Positions 17,416-24,688 of a stretch of 33,257 bases of DNA are shown here, piece after piece. Position numbers and translations under genes: made by a program. Source of the DNA: an uncultured Gilliamella sp. Its GTDB lineage: Bacteria; Pseudomonadota; Gammaproteobacteria; Enterobacterales; Orbaceae. The stretch spans positions 1-33,257 of the forward strand of contig CAMLIK010000020.1 of NCBI GenBank assembly GCA_946480175.1. The letters are read 5' to 3'. A model generated the notes under the pieces. That model made no database searches, was not told where the DNA came from, and saw only the letters and a program-made list of their open reading frames with translations. The first letter of the stretch is position 1, and each line of letters begins with the position of its first letter.

Positions 17416-18510
17416 AACTACAACAGCATTATTCACGTTTCAACTAAATGCGATCAAGAAAATGACAGTGATGTACTTCATCTTATTTTTGAAAAAGATC
17501 GATTTGACTATTATTCAATCGCGTAAGCTGATTAGTCTAATGTTCAGCCAAGATCAAAAATAAGAGTAGAAAAATAGGAATATAGGAGCTATCGGTTCAC
17601 ACTAAGTAGTAAATATATCGACGCTTCACAAGCGGGAATAAATATTTAATGTTTGATGCTAGCCTTATGCAGTATATTACTAACATCCACTTGCCTCTAT
17701 TGAGGACTTTTTAACAAAAATTGAGGAATGGATAATGGATCTTTATGAAATATTGGAACAACACAAGATTTGGGTTGAGACTTTGGGTCAAAAGGGCATA
17801 AAAGCCGACTTTTACGAAGCCGATTTGCGTGGTGCCAATTTGTTCTGTGCCGACTTACGAGAAGCCGACTTGCGAAGTGCCGACTTGAGCAATGCCCGCT
17901 TGTGCGGTGCCAACTTAAATGGTGCCCGTTTGTGCGGTGCTAACTTGCGCAATGCTGATCTGCGTGATAGCAATTTGTATGATGCCGACTTACGTGGCGC
18001 CAATTTGTTCAGTGCCAATTTGTGTGATGCTGATTTACCGGAATCAACATTCATAATACAGGGTGAAAAATATTTTATTTCAATAGTTAACGGAGATTGT
18101 GTCAACGTGGGTAATCAGTCTTATTCAGTTAATCAATGGCGTCAATTTAACCAACAAACTATTGAGGAGATAAATGGTAAAAAATTACTCAAATTTTACC
18201 CTCGCTTATTGGATATTATTGATTTTTATTGTGGAAAAGGTGATCGTCCTAAATGGCTTAAAGAACAAAACTGTGTTGAGTAATACCGTTATAGAGTAAA
18301 TGCCGATTGCACTAGCTAGAAAGTAGGTTTTGCAATAAATTTCATTCTGAATATTTTGATAAATAGAATAAGTCTAAAAATAATAAGGTGGAATTTGATA
18401 TTAAATACCGTATAAAGCCAATTTTTATACTATGTTATGGCGTAAAATCAATAAAAAGTAGCGGTATGTTGCTTTGCATAAAGAGGTAACAATCTCCTTT
18501 CATGATTGCC
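17416..18510 (+). repeat. Pentapeptide tandem array, unit 1
   Basis: First of four head-to-tail units made of a leader, a pentapeptide gene and a 3' flank. The leader starts AACTACAACAGCATTATTC and the unit ends before the matching leader of unit 2. The unit boundary is set by where similarity to units 2 and 3 begins; upstream sequence does not match. Confidence 0.8.
17735..18283 (+). CDS. Pentapeptide-repeat protein with conserved C-terminal domain, array copy 1
   Basis: A 182-residue protein, no signal peptide or membrane helix. A helical cap (1-23, with ILEQHKIWVE) is followed by about 16 A(D/N)LXX pentapeptides (24-103), i.e. about four coils of a right-handed quadrilateral beta-helix. 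A non-repeat C-terminal domain starts at LPESTFIIQGEKYF and contains YSVNQWRQF, YPRLLDIIDFYCGKG and WLKEQ. The cap-solenoid-tail layout resembles phage and bacterial pentapeptide proteins I recall with an HxxWL start and a W-x2-F tail; function is unknown. AGGA lies 7 bases before the ATG. Copy 1's tail is basic where copy 3's is acidic (K149, K150, K153, K173). Confidence 0.85.
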   Translation: MDLYEILEQHKIWVETLGQKGIKADFYEADLRGANLFCADLREADLRSADLSNARLCGANLNGARLCGANLRNADLRDSNLYDADLRGANLFSANLCDADLPESTFIIQGEKYFISIVNGDCVNVGNQSYSVNQWRQFNQQTIEEINGKKLLKFYPRLLDIIDFYCGKGDRPKWLKEQNCVE

Positions 18511-18831
18511 AACTAAGAAAGCGACATTATTCAATTTTCAACTAACTATATTCAAAAAAAGGTAGTAATGTATTTAATCCTATTTTTGAATAAAACCAAC
18601 TTTGACTATTATTCAATAGAGTGAGCTGATCAGTGTAATGTTTAACTACGATCTAATATAGGCGTAGCAAACTAGGGAGAAAGATGCTATCGGCTCATAA
18701 TAAAGTAGTAAATATACCGATACTTCACAAGTGGCAATAGCTTTTTAAGGTCGAGTGTCAGCCTTATACAGTGTATTACTAACATCCGCTTGTCTCTGTT
18801 GAGGTTTTTTATAAAAATTGGGGAATAGATA
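18284..18831. other. Spacer between array copies 1 and 2, conserved with the other spacers
   Basis: 548 bp made of the 3' flank of copy 1 (with a conserved AGTCTAAAAATAATAA block near 18371 and AATCAATAAAAAGTAGC near 18447) and the leader of copy 2. No open frame persists across the equivalent spacers, so they look noncoding. The last 145 bp before the ATG align with leaders 1, 3 and 4 with almost no gaps. Confidence 0.65.
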
Positions 18832-19662
18832 ATGAATGTTAATCATATATTGGAACAACATGAGACTTGGCTTGAAACCTTTTGTCAAAAGGGGATTAGA
18901 GCTAACCTTTGCGGTGCCAATTTGCGCGGTGTAGACTTGAGGTGTACCAACTTGCGCAGTGCCGATTTGCGTGATGCTGATTTATGCGCAGCCGATCTGT
19001 CTAATGCCAACTTGTTCGGTGCCAATTTACCTGGTGCCAATTTGAGCGTAGCTAACTTGGGAGGGACTAGATTGTCTAATGCTAACTTGAGTGGAGCTAA
19101 TTTGAGCGGTGCCAATTTGTGCTGTGCCAACTTGAGTGATACCGACTTGTCTGGTGCTGACTTGAGTGGTAGCGACTTGAGTGCAGCTAGCTTGCGAGGT
19201 GCCAACTTGCGTGGCGCCAATTTACGTAATGCCGACTTGTTCAATGTTGACCTCAGCGGTGCCAATTTGAGCGGTGCTGATTTGAGCGAAGCTAACTTGA
19301 ATGGGGCCAACTTGCCCGATGGCAATTCGTGTAGTTCTGAGATTGTTTAATGTTGACTTGAGAGGTGCTAAGACAATTTATAGTTATTGGAATCGACATT
19401 GTTATTAGCACTGAACGATGATGAAGAGCATTTAGTGCTAATTGCACTAGTAAAAAATTGGCGGCTCTCTGTTAGATTTTATTCTCAATATCTTGATGAA
19501 TGAAAAAAGTCTAAAAATAATAAACTAGATTTTGATATTAGATATCGTATAAGGCTAACAGCAATATCTTACCTATTTCTGGTAAGTTATGGTGTAGAAT
19601 CGATAAAAAGTAGCGATATATTGCTATGGATAAAGACTGAATAATCTTCTTTCATGATTACC
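18511..19662 (+). repeat. Pentapeptide tandem array, unit 2
   Basis: Second unit. The leader start AACTAAGAAAGCGACATTATT matches units 1 and 3. The unit is shortened by loss of the region encoding the C-terminal domain and lengthened by extra pentapeptides. Confidence 0.8.
18832..19350 (+). CDS. Pentapeptide-repeat protein lacking the C-terminal domain, array copy 2
   Basis: A 172-residue protein: the same N-terminal cap (MNVNHILEQHETWLETFCQKG) and about 28 pentapeptides (24-165), ending abruptly in NSCSSEIV. Just past the stop, the next frame still reads LRLFNVDLRGAK, a pentapeptide remnant, and 19384-19400 matches the DNA encoding LPEST in copies 1 and 3. The original tail has therefore been frameshifted and about 200 bp of it lost. 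The solenoid itself is uninterrupted, so a truncated product is still possible. Ribosome site is GGGGAA. Whether it is functional is unclear. Confidence 0.7.
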   Translation: MNVNHILEQHETWLETFCQKGIRANLCGANLRGVDLRCTNLRSADLRDADLCAADLSNANLFGANLPGANLSVANLGGTRLSNANLSGANLSGANLCCANLSDTDLSGADLSGSDLSAASLRGANLRGANLRNADLFNVDLSGANLSGADLSEANLNGANLPDGNSCSSEIV

Positions 19663-19982
19663 AACTTAGACAGCAACATTATGCAAGTTTCAGCTAAATA
19701 CGGTCAAGAAAGTGATAGTTATGTATTTGAACTTATTTTTAAATAGAGAAATTTATTGATTATCAATAGGATGAGCTAACTAGTTTAATGTTCAAGTACG
19801 TTTTAAAATAAGAATAGAAAAATATGAAAACGGCTGCTATTGGCTCATAACACAGTAGTAAAAATATGGACGCTTCACAAGCAGGTGTAGAGTTTTTAAG
19901 GCTTGGTGCTTGCCTTGCGCAGTTTATTTCTAACATATGCTTGCCTCTTTTGAGGGCTTTTACTGAATTTGAGGAATGGATA
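19351..19982. other. Spacer between array copies 2 and 3
   Basis: 632 bp: decayed tail of copy 2 (to about 19500), the conserved 3' flank (AGTCTAAAAATAATAA near 19510, AATCGATAAAAAGTAGC near 19597) and the copy 3 leader. In this copy only, the leader frame is open to copy 3 from an ATG at 19866; the other leaders have stops there. Confidence 0.65.
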
Positions 19983-21213
19983 ATGAATATTAATGAAATA
20001 TTGGAACAACACCAAATCTGGCTAGAGACTTTTTGTCAAAAGGGAGTTAGAGCCAACTTTTGCGATGCTAACTTGCGTGGTGCCGATTTGAGCAATGCCA
20101 ACTTGCGCAGTGCTGACTTGCGCGGTGCCGATTTGCACGGTGCCAATTTGTGCAATGCTGACTTGTTCGGTGCTAACTTGCCTATTGCCGATTTGAGCGA
20201 AGCCAATTTGCACGGTGCCAACTTGCAACATGCTGACATGTCACGAACCTACATGAGTGGTGCCGACTTAAGTGATACCAACTTGCGCAGTGTCAACTTT
20301 TGTGATGCTGATTTGCATTATGCTAACTTGAGCAATGCTGATTTGCGTGATGCCAAATTAAACCGCGCTGACTTAAGAGGTGTCAATTTGTGCGGTGCTA
20401 AGTTACGTGATGTAGAGTTGTGTGAAGCAAATTTATGTTATGCTGACTTGTCCGGCGCCAATTTGAGCAATACCAACATGTTAGCTGTCAACTTGAACGG
20501 TGCAGACTTGTGCAAAGCCAATTTACGTCGTGCAAATTTGGAAGGTAGCAATTTTATCGGTGCCAACCTGCAAGGTGCCGATTTGTCCGATGCCAACTTG
20601 TTTAATGCCTGCTTGTGTGGCGCTAACTTGAGCAGTGCAAGCTTGTGCGGTACTGACTTTCGTGGTGCCAACTTATCTAATGCTGACTTGAGTGATAGCA
20701 ACTTGTACGATGTCGACTTGCGCGATGCCAATTTGTGGGATGCTGAATTACCGGAGTCAACATTCATAATACAGGGTGAAAAATATTTTATTTCAATAGT
20801 TAATGGGAATTGTGTCAGAACGGGTTATCGGTCCCATTCAGTCGATCAGTGGCGACAATTTAGCCAACAAACTATTGAGGAAATAGATGGTGAAGAATTG
20901 CTCGAATTTTATCCTCGCTTATTGGATATTATTGATTTTTATTGTGGAAAAGGTGATCGCCCTGAATGGCTTAAGGAACAAAATAATGACAAATAATGCT
21001 ATTTAGAGTAAGAACCGATTACATTAGCTAAAAAGGGCAACGGTTAAATTTTATTCTGAATATCTTGTTGGATGGTTAGAGTCTAAAAATAATAAGATAG
21101 ATTTTGATATTTAATTCTATCTAAAGCCAATGTTTATATCTATTTATGGCGTAGAATCAATAAAAAGTGGCAATATGTTGCAATTGATAAAAACAGAATA
21201 ATCTTCTTTTATA
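19663..21213 (+). repeat. Pentapeptide tandem array, unit 3
   Basis: Third and longest unit, 1.55 kb, starting AACTTAGACAGCAACATTAT. The extra length is almost wholly additional pentapeptide coding sequence. Confidence 0.8.
19983..20996 (+). CDS. Long pentapeptide-repeat protein with conserved C-terminal domain, array copy 3
   Basis: A 337-residue cytoplasmic-type protein. It has cap 1-23 (NINEILEQHQIWLETFCQKG), about 47 pentapeptides (24-258, roughly 12 coils of beta-helix) and the non-repeat tail 257-337 shared with copy 1 (LPESTFIIQGEKYF, HSVDQWRQF, YPRLLDIIDFYCGKG). The ATG at 19983, after GAGGAA, is preferred to one at 19866 because only this start is shared with copies 1, 2 and 4. Its tail is acidic at D302, E304, E305, E308 and E328 where copy 1 has N or K. 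Long regular pentapeptide helices are known as DNA mimics (Qnr, MfpA) or effectors, but nothing here identifies a target. Confidence 0.85.
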   Translation: MNINEILEQHQIWLETFCQKGVRANFCDANLRGADLSNANLRSADLRGADLHGANLCNADLFGANLPIADLSEANLHGANLQHADMSRTYMSGADLSDTNLRSVNFCDADLHYANLSNADLRDAKLNRADLRGVNLCGAKLRDVELCEANLCYADLSGANLSNTNMLAVNLNGADLCKANLRRANLEGSNFIGANLQGADLSDANLFNACLCGANLSSASLCGTDFRGANLSNADLSDSNLYDVDLRDANLWDAELPESTFIIQGEKYFISIVNGNCVRTGYRSHSVDQWRQFSQQTIEEIDGEELLEFYPRLLDIIDFYCGKGDRPEWLKEQNNDK

Positions 21214-21508
21214 ATTGTTGACATAGGAAAACCACAATAATGCATTTAATCCTGTTATTGAAACAGGTCGATTTGATTAATGTTCAATAAAATTAGCTGA
21301 CTAGTTTAATGTTCAAGTCCGATCTAAAAATATACAGTAGAAAAGATGAATTAGTGAGTGCTATCGACTCATACTAAAGAAGTAAATATATGGACGCATC
21401 ACAAGCAGGAGTAGATTTTTATAAGGCATAGCGCTTGCCTTAAGCTGTTTAATTCTAACATCCGCTTGCCTCTTTTGGTCGTTTTTTACAGAAATTGAGG
21501 AATGGATA
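20997..21508. other. Spacer between array copies 3 and 4
   Basis: 512 bp with the same order of conserved blocks as the other spacers (AGTCTAAAAATAATAA near 21080, AATCAATAAAAAGTGGC near 21156) followed by the copy 4 leader. No gene seen. Confidence 0.65.
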
Positions 21509-21748
21509 ATGAATATTAATGAAATATTAGAACAACACCAGATTTGACTTGAGACCTCTGGTAAAGAGGGAATTCGAGCCAACTTTTGCGGTGCCAATTT
21601 ACGTGGTGTCAACTTGCGAGATACAAACTTACGCGGTGCCGACCTAAATGATGCCGACTTGTGCGGTACCAATTTTTGTAATACCAATTTGTTTGCTGTT
21701 AGCTTGCGTGGTGCCAAGGTAATGCACCTTTACCAGAAATATAGTTGA
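21214..21748 (+). repeat. Pentapeptide tandem array, unit 4 (truncated)
   Basis: The leader is intact (148 bp from the CTATCG block at 21361 to the ATG) but the gene body breaks off after about 9 pentapeptides. The start of this unit is less sharp than in units 2 and 3. Confidence 0.7.
21509..21748 (+). pseudogene. Pentapeptide-repeat pseudogene, array copy 4
   Basis: Starts MNINEILEQHQI like copy 3, then has TGA at 21545-21547 where the others have TGG (Trp13). Past the stop the frame continues EGIRANFCGANLRGVN and about nine pentapeptides, then leaves the pattern after LRGAK and ends at 21748. Nonsense mutation plus 3' truncation, so no full product is expected. The ribosome site GAGGAA is still perfect. 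Confidence 0.9.
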
Positions 21749-22520
21749 ACAATGGCAACATGTTTCCGTTGATTATGTGTTATCCAATGTATATTTTTCC
21801 ATTATACTGTTAACCAACTAGCTATGATTTTAGGTAAGTTGATTAAATTATTTTACCCGACAAAAAAGAGTAATTGAGTTTAGCTTAGCTAAAAATGTGC
21901 TGTAGCTATAGTTAAATTTTCGACGTTAATTATAGTTAACCGGTAAGCGGAGGTGAAATATCATTAAGTAACATTGTTATTGTCTCTGTTTTTTTTAATT
22001 TTTCTTATTAACCGCATTGTATTATTTCATCAACTGATCAACCGTTTAGCTTGATGTTTTAGAAGTGTGCTCTCAAAAATCGCGGTTATTAACGTCTATT
22101 TTATGGTTTGATTTCTTTATATTTAACTATTTATAAAACGGTATAGAGTCCTCAATTATGTTTACTAACATATCTCAGTAACCCAAACTAAAAAACTTTT
22201 ATATTGCTAAATATAATTGATCTATTGATCTAGTTATTGTTGCTTGTGGAGAAATATTTATCTGAAACAACTCAATTAATAAGTTTGATTATTGTATCTT
22301 TTTCTGATTTACGTTTAATGTTATGAGTGGTTGATTTATGTGCAAAACTTAATGAAAAGGTATAGAATTCCTAATTATTAGCCTCATATCTCAATAACTG
22401 ACTAAATAAGCATTATCTACAAAATATAATAGGACAATTGGTATCGTTGTTATAGGTAGTGAGTATTATCGCTTTCTCTTACTTATTAAATTTCAATAGT
22501 TAAATAATTTTCTTTTTCGT
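21749..22520. other. Noncoding stretch with a degenerate 0.2-kb tandem duplication
   Basis: No coding frame. Two similar segments follow one another, about 22110-22325 and 22326-22520. Best-matching parts are GTATAGAGTCCTCAATTAT (near 22141) with GTATAGAATTCCTAATTAT (near 22358), then CATATCTCAGTAAC with CATATCTCAATAAC, then AAATATAAT in both. The remainder is plain AT-rich DNA. Confidence 0.55.
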
Positions 22521-22523
22521 ATT

Positions 22524-22552
22524 TTGAGCGCTATAGTTTATTCGTGTATAAT
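22524..22552 (+). promoter_or_regulatory. Sigma-70 type promoter in the noncoding region upstream of yfhL
   Basis: TTGAGC (22524-22529), 17-bp spacer, consensus TATAAT (22547-22552). It is the best promoter match seen in the island. Start expected near 22559, some 340 bp before yfhL. Confidence 0.7.
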
Positions 22553-22558
22553 AGTGCT

Positions 22559-22790
22559 GTTTTTACGGTAGTAACGCAGATTGGCGTGTATGCTAGTGTA
22601 AAGTAGTTTACATTCTGACTGGTTTACTGAAGCAATTAAATATTCATCAGACTGATGCTTATAAGCTTTTGCGTTAAGCATTAGCTATGACCAACTCTTT
22701 CATTTTTAAACAAAACAAGTCAGTATTACACTTGCAGATTTACACCCTAACAATAATGGTGTGTGATACTGTTTTGTGTTATTAGAATGA
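22559..22790 (+). ncRNA. Candidate structured RNA or long 5' leader upstream of yfhL
   Basis: Downstream of a strong promoter there is no open frame, but three hairpins are visible: TGTAAA/TTTACA (22597-22612), ATGCTTA/TAAGCAT around 22655-22681, and a long one, CAGTATTACAC (22721-22731) with GTGTGATACTG (22761-22771). The last has a competing inner pair ACACC (22742-22746)/GGTGT (22759-22763) and is followed by TTTTG. It matches no RNA family I recognise. It could be a small RNA ending near 22780 or the yfhL leader. Confidence 0.35.
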
Positions 22791-22902
22791 GTTTCTCCTT
22801 ATTTTATTTTTGGCAAAAAAGATAATAATTTTGTGATAGTGTGGAATACAAAAATGATTATAACTACCTGTTTTTATTTTTTAAAATGGATAACGCATTG
22901 AT

Positions 22903-23151
22903 ATGGCTTTAATTATAACAGAACGCTGTATTAATTGTGATATGTGTGAACCAGAGTGTCCAAATGAGGCTATCTCGATGGGGTTTGATACATATGAAAT
23001 TGATCCCAATAAATGCACAGAATGCGTAGGTTATTATGATCATTCAACTTGTCAACGCGTTTGTCCGATTCAAAATGCGATTATCGCTGATCCTGACCAT
23101 GTCGAAAGCCAAGAAGAGTTATTGGAAAAATTTAAACAACTGTCTTCTTAG
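22903..23151 (+). CDS. yfhL: YfhL family 4Fe-4S dicluster ferredoxin
   Basis: An 82-residue electron carrier of the Alvin ferredoxin type with two [4Fe-4S] clusters. The eight cysteines are C9, C12, C15, C19 and C38, C41, C50, C54; the eight-residue insert between C41 and C50 is typical of this group. The sequence [20 protein letters not shown] is nearly that of E. coli YfhL, slightly shorter at the C-terminus. In E. coli the gene is not next to ispH. Here its stop overlaps the ispH stop by 4 bp (convergent). Confidence 0.95.
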   Translation: MALIITERCINCDMCEPECPNEAISMGFDTYEIDPNKCTECVGYYDHSTCQRVCPIQNAIIADPDHVESQEELLEKFKQLSS

Positions 23152-24098
23152 TATGTTGTTTTAACTTCTATACGTAACTCTTTAGGAATTTCAAAAGTAA
23201 TATTTTCAGTAATACCTTCGGTTTCAATCATCGATGTACAACCTAGACTTTTTAGATGATCAATAACTTGTTTAACTAAAATATCTGGCGCAGATGCGCC
23301 AGCGGTTACGCCAATTGTTCTAGCATTCTCTAACCATTCAAGGTTAATGTCAGATGCATAATCAATTAAGTAGGCATTTTTGCTGTTTCGCTGTGCAAGT
23401 TCAGCCAATCGGTTTGAGTTTGACGAATTTTTAGATCCAACAACTAAAACAATATCGGCTTGTGATGATAACTGTTTAACCGCCTGCTGACGATTGGTGG
23501 TAGCGTAACAGATGTCGTTTTTACGTGGACTACGAATATGGGGAAATCGATTTTTTAACGCTTCAATGATCTCTGCTGTATCATCAACCGATAAGGTAGT
23601 TTGTGTTGTAAAACAGAGATGATTGTCGTTTTTGACTTGTAATTTTTGTACATCCTCAATTGATTCAACTAAATAAATGCCACCTGCTGGGTTACTGTAT
23701 TGCCCCATCGTACCATCAACTTCAATGTGGCCAGCATGGCCTATAAGAATAACTTCTTCACCTCGATAGCTTGCTCTGGCGACTTCCATATGAACTTTTG
23801 TTACTAAAGGGCATGTTGCATCGAATATGCGTAGTTGACGACGTTTTGCTTCATCACGAACGGCTTTAGATACGCCATGGGCAGAAAAAATAAGGATACT
23901 GTCGTCAGGTACTTCATTGATTTCTTCAATGAATATTGCGCCTAGCTCTTTTAAACGGTTAACCACGTAACGGTTATGCACAACTTCATGGCGCACATAA
24001 ACCGGTGCGCCAAACAGTTCGATTGCTCGTTCAACGATGGTTATTGCTCGATCTACACCAGCACAAAAACCACGTGGATTAGCGAGGATAATCTGCAT
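23148..24098 (-). CDS. ispH: 4-hydroxy-3-methylbut-2-enyl diphosphate reductase IspH
   Basis: A 316-residue iron-sulfur enzyme that makes IPP and DMAPP in the last step of the MEP isoprenoid pathway. The three cluster cysteines C12 ([10 protein letters not shown]), C96 ([11 protein letters not shown]) and C197 ([11 protein letters not shown]) are at the same positions as in E. coli, and the substrate-contacting EVVHN and GHAGHIEV histidines are present. It is the last gene of the ribF-ileS-lspA-ispH operon, one base after the lspA stop, so translation is likely coupled. The fkpB gene normally between lspA and ispH in enterobacteria is missing. Confidence 0.97.
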   Translation of the reverse strand: MQIILANPRGFCAGVDRAITIVERAIELFGAPVYVRHEVVHNRYVVNRLKELGAIFIEEINEVPDDSILIFSAHGVSKAVRDEAKRRQLRIFDATCPLVTKVHMEVARASYRGEEVILIGHAGHIEVDGTMGQYSNPAGGIYLVESIEDVQKLQVKNDNHLCFTTQTTLSVDDTAEIIEALKNRFPHIRSPRKNDICYATTNRQQAVKQLSSQADIVLVVGSKNSSNSNRLAELAQRNSKNAYLIDYASDINLEWLENARTIGVTAGASAPDILVKQVIDHLKSLGCTSMIETEGITENITFEIPKELRIEVKTTY

Positions 24099-24099
24099 G

Positions 24100-24585
24100 T
24101 TAATCCATCTTTTTCGGTTTTACATAATTGCTTAGGATAAAGACGCCAATACCTAAACAAATGGCACAGTCAGCAATATTAAAAGTTGGGTAATGCCAAT
24201 CACCAAAATTAACATCTAGGAAATCAACAACAAAACCATGATAGAGGCGGTCGAATAGGTTGCCTAACGCACCGCCTAAAATTAATGCTAATGAGAAGTT
24301 TTCTAGTTTTTGTTTATGCTTATTGCGATATAGCATATAAATAATTACTGTACTGACAATAAAGGCAATTGCTGCCAGTATCCAGCGTTGGCCTTCAAAT
24401 ATACTGAATGCGGCACCAATATTGCGGACATAAGTGATCGAGAAGAAGGGTAGTAAATTTACTGATTCAAAAAGGAAAAAGTTATTCACAATCCAAAATT
24501 TACTTGCGATATCTATAACAAAAACCACAACCGCTAATATTAACCAGTAAAGTCCGTTATCTTTTTTCATATAGTCTATGCTCAT
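24100..24585 (-). CDS. lspA: Lipoprotein signal peptidase LspA
   Basis: A 161-residue inner-membrane aspartyl protease that cleaves prolipoprotein signal peptides. Four hydrophobic helices are visible (about 12-28, 68-86, 96-112, 140-154). The catalytic aspartates are D121 (HGFVVDFLD) and D139 (FNIADCAI), with the same 18-residue spacing as E. coli. The start at 24585 has no clear Shine-Dalgarno; an ATG five codons downstream (24570) is the alternative. A GC-rich hairpin lies 10 bp upstream of the 24585 start. Confidence 0.95.
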   Translation of the reverse strand: MSIDYMKKDNGLYWLILAVVVFVIDIASKFWIVNNFFLFESVNLLPFFSITYVRNIGAAFSIFEGQRWILAAIAFIVSTVIIYMLYRNKHKQKLENFSLALILGGALGNLFDRLYHGFVVDFLDVNFGDWHYPTFNIADCAICLGIGVFILSNYVKPKKMD

Positions 24586-24594
24586 AATTATAAT

Positions 24595-24616
24595 ACCGCC
24601 GACAATCGTCGGCGGT
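24595..24616. terminator. GC-rich hairpin between ileS and lspA
   Basis: A perfect 9-bp stem ACCGCCGAC (24595-24603)/GTCGGCGGT (24608-24616) with a 4-nt loop, in very AT-rich DNA. On the transcribed (minus) strand no U-run follows, only ATTATAATT, so it may be a weak terminator, an mRNA-stabilising element or a translational control of lspA. Confidence 0.5.
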
Positions 24617-24688
24617 AAATGTACTTAGTTAATTGCTATAAGATTATTTTTATAGCTCTTTTCTATACCTAACACTAACTGTTAGTGG

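Noticed and set aside
19866-19982. N-terminal extension of pentapeptide copy 3 from the ATG at 19866.
   Set aside because: The extension exists only in this copy. Equivalent leaders of copies 1, 2 and 4 contain stops or lose frame, and the ATG at 19983 has a good Shine-Dalgarno shared by all copies.
17800-20760. Regularly spaced short DNA repeats that could suggest a CRISPR array.
   Set aside because: The periodicity is 15 bp, in frame, and encodes A(D/N)LXX pentapeptides; there are no unique spacers of uniform length and no cas genes.
21301-21340. T-arm-like GTTCAAGTCC within the copy 4 leader, suggesting a tRNA.
   Set aside because: No acceptor, D or anticodon arms around it, and the equivalent bases differ in the other leaders.
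17812-21717. Long minus-strand frames of 67-146 codons opposite the pentapeptide genes (Lys/Leu/Ala/Pro/Ser-rich).
   Set aside because: They are produced by the regular GCC-AAC-TTG type repeat, which happens to lack stops on the other strand. They have low-complexity composition, no ribosome sites and no independent conservation.
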